Assembly: GCA_913041865.1 (NCBI GenBank)
Contig: CAJWIW010000015.1
Location: 1 to 16,663 of the forward strand
DNA: 16,663 bases
From: an uncultured Gammaproteobacteria bacterium
Lineage (GTDB): Bacteria; Pseudomonadota; Gammaproteobacteria; GCA-002705445; GCA-002716945
Direction of reading: 5' to 3'
The position numbers and the translations under genes were made by a program. This document shows positions 8,291-15,597 of this stretch, one piece after another. Below the pieces are notes generated by a model. That model saw nothing but the letters and a program-made list of their open reading frames with translations. It was not told the origin of the DNA and ran no database searches. The first letter of the stretch is position 1; every line of letters starts with the position of its first letter.

Positions 8291-8932
8291 ATGAACATAC
8301 TTTTTTTAGGTGCACCTGGTTGCGGGAAAGGTACACAATCAAAAATTCTGATTGAAAAACATGGAATACCACAAATATCTACAGGTGATTTACTTCGTGA
8401 AGAGATGAGCTCCAAAAGCGACCTGGGTGAAAAAATTAAAAGCATAATGGCAAAAGGTGAGTTTGTAGATGATGAACTTGTTTTATCATTAGTGTCAAAA
8501 AAAATAGAAAGTGATGAATGCAAAAGTGGATTTATACTTGATGGATTCCCAAGAAATCTTAAACAAGCTAAAAGTTTAGATGTTTTGCTAGAAAAGTTAT
8601 CTCAATGCATCGATCATGTACTTTATATTGATGTACCCGATGAAGTATTAATTGAGAGATGCACAGGAAGGTTGCTCTGTGATACATGTGACTATATTGG
8701 AAATAAGGATAAAGGAGAAAATGTAGGGGATCCATGTCCTGTAGCTGAGGGCACATTATACCAAAGAGAAGACGACCGTGAGGAAACAGTTAGGAATAGA
8801 CTAGAAGTATTCAAAGATCAAACTCAGCCAATCATAGAATTTTATGAGGGAAAAGGGACGTTAAAAAAATTGATAGGCGGAAATGATCCAAAATTATTAG
8901 CCAGTAAAATCAGCAAAATAATCAACATATAA
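8291..8932 (+). CDS. adk: Adenylate kinase, long form with altered zinc-type lid
   Basis: Adenylate kinase interconverts ATP + AMP and 2 ADP in the cytoplasm. The 213-residue protein has the P-loop GAPGCGKGT (7-15), the AMP-binding STGDLLREE (30-38), GFILDGFPRN (80-89) and the lid arginines in YQREDDREETVRNRL (157-171). The long-form lid (about 124-160) carries C130, C133 and C149, which match three of the four ligands of zinc-lid enzymes, but the fourth position is A152. E. coli and most Gammaproteobacteria instead have a hydrogen-bonded, cysteine-free lid. The gene thus either descends from a zinc-lid enzyme and has lost one ligand, or uses another ligand. It probably shares a transcript with hppA and has its own strong ribosome-binding site. 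Confidence 0.96.
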   Translation: MNILFLGAPGCGKGTQSKILIEKHGIPQISTGDLLREEMSSKSDLGEKIKSIMAKGEFVDDELVLSLVSKKIESDECKSGFILDGFPRNLKQAKSLDVLLEKLSQCIDHVLYIDVPDEVLIERCTGRLLCDTCDYIGNKDKGENVGDPCPVAEGTLYQREDDREETVRNRLEVFKDQTQPIIEFYEGKGTLKKLIGGNDPKLLASKISKIINI

Positions 8933-8944
8933 TTCAAAGAAGTT

Positions 8945-8971
8945 TTGAAAAATAGTCAATTCTGATAAAAT
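8945..8971 (+). promoter_or_regulatory. Candidate promoter of the lptD operon
   Basis: TTGAAA (8945-8950) resembles a -35 element. After a 15-base spacer, TAAAAT (8966-8971) preceded by TG (8963-8964) resembles an extended -10. Transcription would begin about a dozen bases before the lptD ATG. The spacer is short, so the call depends on the extended -10. The 57-base gap between adk and lptD is one of the larger ones in the window and is a logical place for a new transcript. Confidence 0.4.
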
Positions 8972-8989
8972 CTTAGTGATTGATAATTT

Positions 8990-11704
8990 ATGAAGATGCT
9001 ACTAAGAAATTTCGTGTGTATAACAGTATTCGCTCTTTCAGGAAGCGCATCAGCTAACTGGTTTGAGTCAATGACTGGTATAGATTTGATTAATAAAATC
9101 AAAGACACAGCTAATATAATTCCTGAACCTTACCAGATCCCTATTACTCAAGGGAGTCTTATCCCAGAGGAAAATATCCTTCGATTAGAAGCTGGTCTTA
9201 GTAAAGAACAAGTACGGTTTTTGTTAGGTTCTCCATCATTCATAGACGCATTCCATGCAAACAGATGGGATTATGTTTATTTTTCTCGAAAAAATGAGGA
9301 GGTTAAAAATATTGCAATTATCTTTACTAATGAGAAAGTTAGAGAAGTTATCGTTGGTGACAAAAGTGTCAATGACATTAATAATCTCAATTCTGAAACA
9401 TTAGTAAAAAACTTACCAATACTCAAAATACAAGATTCGGACGAGAGGCCCTCTCAAGAGATTTTAGTGGCAAAGAGAGAAGATTTTCTCACTTTAAGAA
9501 CGATAAATAAATTACCAGTATGCATAGATGATGAATTTGAGAGTTACGAGTTACAACGAACCCTAGTCCAGGCAGACGAAGATACGCTCGAGGTTAGGTC
9601 TGACGAACAAAATCAAGGTGAGGATGGAGTGTTTTATGCACAAGGCAACGTAGAAATTGAACGAAAGGACGATTTGGTAAAATCGGATAAAGCGCAATAT
9701 GATGGGGATACTGGAGTACTTTTTGCTGAGGGTAATGTAAGGTATCTCACAGAAGATCTGACGTTATACGCAGACAAAGGTGGTTACAACAGCCAAAATG
9801 ATACGGTTAATTTTTCTTCCACAAGTTTTTATTTCCCAGATCAAAAAAAACCTGGGAAAGGCATGGCAGAGGAGATTCTAATTGATGATGATGGGATTGT
9901 GTATATGACACCCAGTAGTTATACAACGTGTTCTATAAATAATCCTGATTGGGAATTTTCCTCATCAAAAACTATCCTCTATCGAGACTCAGACCGTGGT
10001 CATGCATATAACATTTTTTTGAAATATAAAGGTGTGCCTGTGTTGTATTCTCCTTTTGTAAGTTTTCCTCTAAGCAGAGACCGACATAGTGGCTTTTTAC
10101 TGCCTTCTATTGGTAGCTCTGGTGAAAGTGGAACAGTCATCTCAACACCCTACTACTTAAATCTCTCAGAAAATTTTGACCTAACAGTCACACCAACGAA
10201 TTATTCTGGTAGAGGGCAAATGTTTGAGACTGAATTTAGACATAAGTCTGAAAATAGCGATACTGTAGTTGAGCTAGCCAACCTTGATAATGACGACATC
10301 TACCGTGATAATCGACATGCATACTTTATCCGAGACTCAAGAATATACAAAAACACACTTGTACAACAAAATAATACTTGGAGAGGAACACAAATTTCTT
10401 CATCTATTAATGTAGGAGGGATATCAGATATCAAGTATTTTGATGACTTTTCAAATACTGTCTCACGAGTAGGTAGAACTCACATCACACGAGATATAAA
10501 ACTCGAGAGACTAGACTATAATGATTACGGATATTTTAGAACATCAATTGCTGCAACAGATTACCAGCTTGCTAAGGAGAACTTAGTTGAACAGTATAGT
10601 GTACTACCTAGGGTTAATTTTGAATACAGAAGTGAAAGGTCAGATAGAAGCTTCAATTATAATTTTAATGGGGAGATAGCTGACTTTGATCACACTTTAC
10701 CTCAGAAAACTACAGGTTTGAGGATGGTATTATATCCATCTATTGAATATCCGATATCAAATCCTGGATGGGAAATGAATACGAAATTCGGCATTAGACA
10801 CAGCAATTACGACCTGTCAGCAAATGATTTTGGCGCTAGCAAAACAAGTATATCTAAAACTTTTCCCATATTTAGCATGAGGGGTAAAATGATATATGAA
10901 AAAATGTCTACCAATAATATTCTTCAGACACTCGAGCCAGAAATGTATTTTCTTTATATTCCTGCAGGAAATCAAGATGCTATTCCAATATTCGATTCGG
11001 GAGATATAGACTTTAAATATAACCTGTTCTCTGAAAATAAGTTCTATGGACAAGACAGGGTCAACGATGCTAAACAAATAACTCTTGCTCTATCATCAAG
11101 TATGATCAATACCAAAAATGGCAATGAGTTGCTTAGGGCTACGATTGGACAGATTTTCTATCTAGATGACCGCTCAGTAAATATAGATAATAGTGAAACG
11201 AACAGCAAAAGTACATCAAATATACTTGGATTAGTAAATGCAAGACTTGATGATAATTGGAAATTATCTGGTTACTCTGAGTACAACCCACATGGAAACT
11301 ATGGTGAAAAAAATCAAATACGTTTATCTTATAAACGTCCATATGGAAAGCAAAATCAAATATTCAATACTAGCTATAGATTTAGTAGAGGTGAACAAGA
11401 GGAAGTTGATTTCTCTGCAGTACTTCCATTCAATAGTAGAACTTCTATCATCGGAAAAATCAACTATTCATTTAATAATAGAAGAAGTAATTCCGAAGAT
11501 GTTCTTGAAAAGATGATAGGTGTGGAATATGAAAGTTGTTGTTATGGTATAAAGTTAGTTGCACGAGAATTTTGGAATGGTGTAAAAGTAGATGATGTCT
11601 TATATTTCGAATTCCTACCAAAAGGAATAGCAACATCTGACAATAGAACAGCTGAACTTTTGAGAGATGGTATTCTTGGATATCAGGATAAATTTGACTA
11701 TTAG
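8990..11704 (+). CDS. lptD: BamE-LptD fusion: LPS translocon with N-terminal BamE domain
   Basis: LptD is the outer-membrane barrel that inserts lipopolysaccharide into the outer leaflet. This 904-residue product (E. coli LptD is 784) starts with a signal peptide (1-22, SASA/NW) with no lipobox. Residues about 47-122 match BamE: ITQGSLIP, a short helix, GLSKEQVRFLLGSPSFIDAF and NRWDYVYF. A charged linker (123-177) follows, then LptD proper with C178, the LptA-like jellyroll (about 198-282), C314 in SYTTCSINNPDW, the plug and barrel (about 330-880) and the paired C850-C851. These are the four cysteines of the E. coli LptD disulfide network. No Met occurs between residues 28 and 292 and no second signal peptide exists, so LptD cannot easily be made separately. 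An ATG at 8996 is an equally possible start. The surA ATG lies one base after the stop. Confidence 0.93.
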   Translation: MKMLLRNFVCITVFALSGSASANWFESMTGIDLINKIKDTANIIPEPYQIPITQGSLIPEENILRLEAGLSKEQVRFLLGSPSFIDAFHANRWDYVYFSRKNEEVKNIAIIFTNEKVREVIVGDKSVNDINNLNSETLVKNLPILKIQDSDERPSQEILVAKREDFLTLRTINKLPVCIDDEFESYELQRTLVQADEDTLEVRSDEQNQGEDGVFYAQGNVEIERKDDLVKSDKAQYDGDTGVLFAEGNVRYLTEDLTLYADKGGYNSQNDTVNFSSTSFYFPDQKKPGKGMAEEILIDDDGIVYMTPSSYTTCSINNPDWEFSSSKTILYRDSDRGHAYNIFLKYKGVPVLYSPFVSFPLSRDRHSGFLLPSIGSSGESGTVISTPYYLNLSENFDLTVTPTNYSGRGQMFETEFRHKSENSDTVVELANLDNDDIYRDNRHAYFIRDSRIYKNTLVQQNNTWRGTQISSSINVGGISDIKYFDDFSNTVSRVGRTHITRDIKLERLDYNDYGYFRTSIAATDYQLAKENLVEQYSVLPRVNFEYRSERSDRSFNYNFNGEIADFDHTLPQKTTGLRMVLYPSIEYPISNPGWEMNTKFGIRHSNYDLSANDFGASKTSISKTFPIFSMRGKMIYEKMSTNNILQTLEPEMYFLYIPAGNQDAIPIFDSGDIDFKYNLFSENKFYGQDRVNDAKQITLALSSSMINTKNGNELLRATIGQIFYLDDRSVNIDNSETNSKSTSNILGLVNARLDDNWKLSGYSEYNPHGNYGEKNQIRLSYKRPYGKQNQIFNTSYRFSRGEQEEVDFSAVLPFNSRTSIIGKINYSFNNRRSNSEDVLEKMIGVEYESCCYGIKLVAREFWNGVKVDDVLYFEFLPKGIATSDNRTAELLRDGILGYQDKFDY

Positions 11705-11705
11705 A

Positions 11706-12956
11706 ATGTTAAAGAAAATACAAAAATACTCGTTTCTTCTTGTAATTTTACTACCCTTCATCACCCATGCCTATGATGACCGGATCATTGTCGTAGTAAA
11801 CGATAGTGTTATCCTTAAATCAGAAGTGCAGCATGCGATAAATAATTTATCTCAGGAAGAAATCACACAAGAATATAGTACATTGAGTGAAAGAGAGATT
11901 ATAGATAAGGTTATTGAAAAAATGATAGAAAGGAAACTTATTCTACAAGCTGCAGAAAGATATGACATAAATATTTCAGATATAGCACTTGAAAATAAAA
12001 TTCAAGAAATAGCTAATAAGCAAAATGTTACTACGAATGAATTAAGGAATCTTATAATAAGCAATGGTTTGGATTACCAGACTTATATCAAAAAATTAAG
12101 AGATGAAATGACAATTGATGCACTATTTGTATCTCAATTCTACTCCAGAGCAAATGTAACTGAAGAAGAAGTTGATAATTTTATGGAAAGAGAGAAAATA
12201 AATGAACAAGGTAATATCCAATATGAGATTTTAGAATTTGTTATTAACGATGAAGAAAAAAATATTGATAGAGACTCCATAGAAGAAATACATTCATATG
12301 TAACCAAATCAGACTTTACAAAAACCAAAGAAAAGTACAACCAACATAACATTAAGATTAGAAATTTAGGAATAGTTAACATAGACAACCTGCCTAGTCT
12401 CTATATCAATGCGCTCAAAAATGTAAATCCTGGGGAATACACAGAAATCATTAGTAGCTCGAAGGGATATCATATTTTGAAGGTATTATCTGCTAAAAAT
12501 CAGAGTATAGCTTACATAGATGAGTATAAAGTTAGACATATACTAATAAAGCCAGATCCTATGACATCTGACAGAGAAGTAAAAGAGAAACTCTTTGAGC
12601 TTAGAAATAAGATATCAAACGTAGAGGAATTTGCGGATAGTGCAAAAAAGTACTCTACAGACCTTGCCTCTGCATATAATGGTGGGGATTTGAACTGGCA
12701 ACGATCAAAAAATTTAGTTGCAGAGTTTTCTTCTGTTATGGAGAATACTCCCTTAAACACTATCAGCGATCCTTTCTCCACACGGTTTGGCTGGCATATA
12801 CTATACGTAGAAAATAAAAGAACAGTCGATGATGCAAGATCTATTATAAGAAATAATATAGCTAATACTATTAGAGCCAATAAGGCCAAACGAGAAAAAG
12901 ATAATTGGAAAGCAAAATTGAAAGATCAGGCATTTATAGAAATTAAGGAATTTTAG
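11706..12956 (+). CDS. surA: Periplasmic chaperone/peptidyl-prolyl isomerase SurA
   Basis: SurA escorts unfolded outer-membrane proteins, LptD included, across the periplasm to the BAM complex. The start at 11706 gives 416 residues with a clean signal peptide (1-22, ITHA/YD). An upstream in-frame ATG at 11667 lies inside lptD and would put 13 residues before the signal peptide, so it is rejected. The SurA N-terminal chaperone domain (about 25-165) begins with DDRIIVVVNDSVILKSEV. The first parvulin domain (about 170-262) is degenerate: it lacks the HIL and GGxxGW motifs and keeps only a final GYHILKV. The second (about 275-371) is intact, with VRHILIK, NGGDLNW and GWHILYV. A C-terminal helix follows, as in E. 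coli SurA (428 residues). The gene is one base from lptD and one base from pdxA, so it belongs to the same operon. Confidence 0.95.
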   Translation: MLKKIQKYSFLLVILLPFITHAYDDRIIVVVNDSVILKSEVQHAINNLSQEEITQEYSTLSEREIIDKVIEKMIERKLILQAAERYDINISDIALENKIQEIANKQNVTTNELRNLIISNGLDYQTYIKKLRDEMTIDALFVSQFYSRANVTEEEVDNFMEREKINEQGNIQYEILEFVINDEEKNIDRDSIEEIHSYVTKSDFTKTKEKYNQHNIKIRNLGIVNIDNLPSLYINALKNVNPGEYTEIISSSKGYHILKVLSAKNQSIAYIDEYKVRHILIKPDPMTSDREVKEKLFELRNKISNVEEFADSAKKYSTDLASAYNGGDLNWQRSKNLVAEFSSVMENTPLNTISDPFSTRFGWHILYVENKRTVDDARSIIRNNIANTIRANKAKREKDNWKAKLKDQAFIEIKEF

Positions 12957-12957
12957 A

Positions 12958-13929
12958 TTGAAAAAAATATTAATCACGTTAGGTGAGCCAGCCGGCATAG
13001 GTCCAGACTTAGGCGTGTTGCTTTCTGAAAAATATTTAGATAAAAAGACTATAATTATCGCAGATCCAACACTGCTAGAACAAAGTGCCAAGAAAATTAA
13101 AAGGAAAATATCTCTTAACATACTCGACAACATAGATTCTGATCTTATTAGTGGCAAAGGTTGTATTAATGTTCTTCCAGTTGAACTGAATATAAGAAAT
13201 ACTCCTGGAAAATTAAATCCTAAAAATGCAGGCTATGTCATCAAAACAATCCAACTTGCAGCTGAATTATGTAAACAAGGATATGCTGGTGGGATGGTGA
13301 CAGGACCTATAAGCAAATCTGTTCTTAATAAAGGTGGTTTTAAGATATCTGGCCATACTGAATTTTTAGCTGACATTTGTGATTGTAAATCTGTAATGAT
13401 GCTCATGAATAAAAAATTGAAAATTGCGCTTCACACAACACATGTCCCATTAGATGAAATATCAAAACATATAACTAAAAGATCAATCAGTGAGACAGTA
13501 AAAATAATTAATCATGATATGAAAATGAGGTTTAAGATTAAAAGACCTAAAATTTTAATGACAGGACTCAATCCTCACGCGGGCGAGGATGGGATGTTAG
13601 GAAAGCACGAATCACGAATTCTCGAGCCAACTGTTCGCAAGCTCAATGCTGAGGGTATTCTAATTGATGGGCCTGTGCCAGCAGACACTGCATTCTTAGA
13701 AAAAAATGTAATGGAGTATGATGTTATTTTAACTATGTTTCATGATCAAGGGTTGCCGGTCATCAAGTTTGATAACTTCAAGACAACAGTAAATATAACA
13801 CTTGGTTTGCCAATAATTAGAGTGTCAGTAGATCACGGTACGGCTCTAGACCTCGTTGGCACAGGAAAAGTTGATATATCTAGTTTTGTAGAGTCCATAA
13901 AGGTAGCAAAAAAAATAAGCAATGCATAA
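12958..13929 (+). CDS. pdxA: 4-hydroxythreonine-4-phosphate dehydrogenase
   Basis: PdxA oxidises 4-phosphohydroxy-L-threonine in the DXP-dependent pathway to pyridoxal 5'-phosphate. The 323-residue protein has LGEPAGIGPDL near the N terminus, TGPISK (115-120), SGHTEFLAD (131-139) and the metal-binding histidines H162, H207 (LNPHAGEDG) and H262 (MFHDQGLPV). Each is offset by exactly four from E. coli H166, H211 and H266. The family-wide GEPAGIGPD motif requires an N terminus at the TTG at 12958, the first plausible start after the surA TAG, which lies one base upstream. There is no Shine-Dalgarno sequence, so translation probably depends on ribosomes finishing surA. The PLP made here would serve enzymes such as the aminotransferase at 111-962. 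Confidence 0.95.
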   Translation: MKKILITLGEPAGIGPDLGVLLSEKYLDKKTIIIADPTLLEQSAKKIKRKISLNILDNIDSDLISGKGCINVLPVELNIRNTPGKLNPKNAGYVIKTIQLAAELCKQGYAGGMVTGPISKSVLNKGGFKISGHTEFLADICDCKSVMMLMNKKLKIALHTTHVPLDEISKHITKRSISETVKIINHDMKMRFKIKRPKILMTGLNPHAGEDGMLGKHESRILEPTVRKLNAEGILIDGPVPADTAFLEKNVMEYDVILTMFHDQGLPVIKFDNFKTTVNITLGLPIIRVSVDHGTALDLVGTGKVDISSFVESIKVAKKISNA

Positions 13930-14686
13930 ACACAAAAAATCTCTTGGTCAAAACTTCCTTATCGATAAAAATGTAATAAATAAAATTCTAAACAAAGTGT
14001 CCCCCTTGATTTCAGATAGTTTTCTGGAAATTGGACCTGGAGAAGGAGCGCTAACCTATCCTCTAATTAATAAAATTGCTAAGCTACTTGTTATTGAAAA
14101 AGATCAAAGACTATCAATTAAGCTGAGTGAATCATTAAATGAGAATAATAAAATCACTGTCGTAAATCATGATGTGCTGAAAATAAAACTAGAAAAATAT
14201 GTTGATGGCAAGATAAGAGTAATCGGTAATTTACCATATAACATTGCGACTGAAATAATTTTCTTTCTACTAAACTCTAAAATTAAAATCCAAGATATAC
14301 ATGTTATGCTTCAAAAAGAAATGGTTGATAGGATATCAGCTCGACCAGGGAATAAACAATACGGTCGAATAAGTGTTATGGTTCAAGCTAATTACGAAGT
14401 GACTAAATTATTTGATATTTCACCAAACGTATTTGAGCCAAAACCAAAAGTGTGGTCATCGTACTTGAGGTTAGTTCCAAAGCAAGCAGTGTTCATCGAT
14501 GATAATCATAGAGAGAATTTTAAGAAAATCGTCACTCAAGCATTTGTATCAAGAAGAAAAATGATTAAAACATCACTAAAAGATAGTATCTCATTATATG
14601 ATATATATCATATTATTGGTGATGAAAGAATTAGACCTGAACAGCTGAGTTGTAATCAGTTTATCGAGATAGCGAAATATGTTTAA
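13922..14686 (+). CDS. rsmA: 16S rRNA dimethyladenosine methyltransferase (KsgA)
   Basis: RsmA dimethylates two adjacent adenosines in the 3' terminal hairpin of 16S rRNA (A1518/A1519 in E. coli) late in small-subunit assembly. The 254-residue protein is a Rossmann-fold SAM methyltransferase with KSLGQNFL (6-13), motif I LEIGPGEGALT (35-45), IEKD (58-61), NHDVLK (82-87) and the catalytic NLPYNI (103-108). The basic C-terminal domain includes the segment AFVSRRKMI. Its ATG overlaps the pdxA stop by 8 bases, and its own end overlaps the next gene by 8 bases. The pdxA-rsmA order is classic for Gammaproteobacteria, but the apaG-apaH pair that commonly follows is missing. Confidence 0.96.
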   Translation: MHKHKKSLGQNFLIDKNVINKILNKVSPLISDSFLEIGPGEGALTYPLINKIAKLLVIEKDQRLSIKLSESLNENNKITVVNHDVLKIKLEKYVDGKIRVIGNLPYNIATEIIFFLLNSKIKIQDIHVMLQKEMVDRISARPGNKQYGRISVMVQANYEVTKLFDISPNVFEPKPKVWSSYLRLVPKQAVFIDDNHRENFKKIVTQAFVSRRKMIKTSLKDSISLYDIYHIIGDERIRPEQLSCNQFIEIAKYV

Positions 14687-15371
14687 AAAAAATCTAATCT
14701 TCGAAGTATTATTGAAGAATATACTCTACATATTGTTTCTTTATTCAATGTATAATTATTTTATCTTTTTCAAGTGGTATCTTGGTGACACACAAATGAT
14801 TATAGAAAATGCATACTACTTGTCACTTAAATCTTCGGTCCCACTATTTTTGTTTGTTTTTTTTATACATATTTTTTTTCATAAAAATGAGATTGATGCG
14901 GCTCAGGTCATTTCATTTCCACCAATAATCTTCCTCTTTTCATCAAATTGTGGTTTCATGTTAGCAACGACTAATATGTATTATTTGCAATTATATAAAA
15001 TACCTGAATTTTTTGATCTATTAAGGAGTGAGGAAGCAGGGTTAATATTTATTATTATAGCTGTGATTATTATATCTAGTGCTCTAAGAAAATTTAGGTC
15101 AAATTCAGAGGACCCTAATCCCACTTCAAGTTCAACTCAAATTTTTTGCGATGGTATCTACAAATACACTCGTAACCCTATGTATCTAGGCCTGATTTTG
15201 TTTCAGATTGGTTTAGGAATGATTCTTAGTATGGTACACATAATATTCTTCACTTTATTCACTTACTTAGTCTATCGCTATGGCGTAATAGAGAGAGAAG
15301 AAGTCTACCTAAGTCAGAAATTTGGCGAATCATACAAACAATACATGCAGAAAACCGGAAGATGGTTCTAA
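14679..15371 (+). CDS. Membrane methyltransferase, isoprenylcysteine/PEMT family
   Basis: This 230-residue membrane protein has about five hydrophobic segments (roughly 14-35, 47-68, 76-100, 119-137 and 164-198). Its C-terminal half carries the family signature: GIYKYTRNPMYLGLILFQIG (159-178), then EREEVYLSQKFGESYKQYMQ (205-224) and GRWF at the end. That arrangement is shared by isoprenylcysteine carboxyl methyltransferases and phospholipid N-methyltransferases, which bind SAM at the cytoplasmic face of the membrane. Bacterial members act on varied, mostly unknown substrates, so none is assigned. The start overlaps the end of rsmA by 8 bases, so it is very likely the last gene of the lptD operon. 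Whether it modifies a lipid or a small molecule cannot be judged from sequence. Confidence 0.8.
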   Translation: MFKKNLIFEVLLKNILYILFLYSMYNYFIFFKWYLGDTQMIIENAYYLSLKSSVPLFLFVFFIHIFFHKNEIDAAQVISFPPIIFLFSSNCGFMLATTNMYYLQLYKIPEFFDLLRSEEAGLIFIIIAVIIISSALRKFRSNSEDPNPTSSSTQIFCDGIYKYTRNPMYLGLILFQIGLGMILSMVHIIFFTLFTYLVYRYGVIEREEVYLSQKFGESYKQYMQKTGRWF

Positions 15372-15377
15372 ATATGA

Positions 15378-15405
15378 TTGATTTATGATAGCGATAATAG
15401 ATAAT
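15378..15405 (+). promoter_or_regulatory. Weak candidate promoter for the ycaR-bcp-hit group
   Basis: The 43-base gap after the methyltransferase gene contains TTGATT (15378-15383) and GATAAT (15400-15405) separated by 16 bases. Transcription would then start almost at the ATG at 15415, giving a nearly leaderless mRNA. This would suit the absence of a good Shine-Dalgarno sequence there. In DNA this AT-rich, such matches are frequent by chance. Confidence 0.25.
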
Positions 15406-15414
15406 ATCTAAGAT

Positions 15415-15597
15415 ATGAATGATTACCTACTTGAAATATTAAGATGTCCTAAGTCAGGCGGTAAATTAGAACTCGACAAAGACAAAATGGAACTTATTTG
15501 CAAAGAATCTAAACTAGCGTACCCAATAGTTGATGGAATACCAATTATGCTCTTGGATGAAGCAAGAGAGTTGAAGGAGGATACAAATGAAAATTAA
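15415..15597 (+). CDS. ycaR: YcaR/UPF0434 Trm112-like small protein
   Basis: The 60-residue protein matches the bacterial Trm112/YcaR family along its whole length: LLEILRCPKSGGKLEL (5-20), ELICKESKLAYPIVDGIPIM (26-45) and LLDEAREL. Trm112-like proteins are small zinc-ribbon or zinc-ribbon-derived folds; the eukaryotic members activate methyltransferases, while the role of bacterial YcaR is poorly defined. Only two cysteines remain (C11 and C29), because the second position of the first CxxC is serine (S14), so zinc binding may be weak or lost. In many Gammaproteobacteria the gene sits between lpxK and kdsB; here it instead leads a group with bcp, whose ATG lies 11 bases inside its end. Confidence 0.88.
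   Translation: MNDYLLEILRCPKSGGKLELDKDKMELICKESKLAYPIVDGIPIMLLDEARELKEDTNEN
15572..15579 (+). promoter_or_regulatory. Ribosome-binding site of bcp inside ycaR
   Basis: TGAAGGAG (15572-15579), followed by GATACAA and the ATG at 15587, is a near-perfect Shine-Dalgarno sequence lying within the last codons of ycaR. It fixes the bcp start despite the 11-base overlap and suggests that bcp is initiated efficiently in its own right. Confidence 0.65.

Noticed and set aside
7720..8523. Long open frame (267 codons) on the minus strand across the end of hppA and the start of adk
   Set aside because: It runs opposite two unmistakable genes with full family motifs, and its translation is Ser/Pro/Ile-rich with no recognisable domain. 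It is a codon-bias shadow.
8933..8949. Inverted repeat TTCAAA...TTTGAA just after adk as a terminator
   Set aside because: The stem is only six A/T-rich pairs with no T-run after it, so it is too weak to call.
9017..9019. C10 of the LptD fusion as a possible lipoprotein cysteine
   Set aside because: The preceding residues NFV do not form a lipobox, and the cysteine lies within the hydrophobic core of the signal peptide, too near the N terminus.
11667..11705. Upstream ATG that would lengthen SurA by 13 residues
   Set aside because: It lies within lptD and would place a polar stretch ahead of the signal peptide; the ATG at 11706 gives a normal one.
12512..13157. Two overlapping minus-strand frames opposite surA and pdxA
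   Set aside because: Both are antisense to conserved SurA and PdxA motifs and have no ribosome-binding site or family resemblance.
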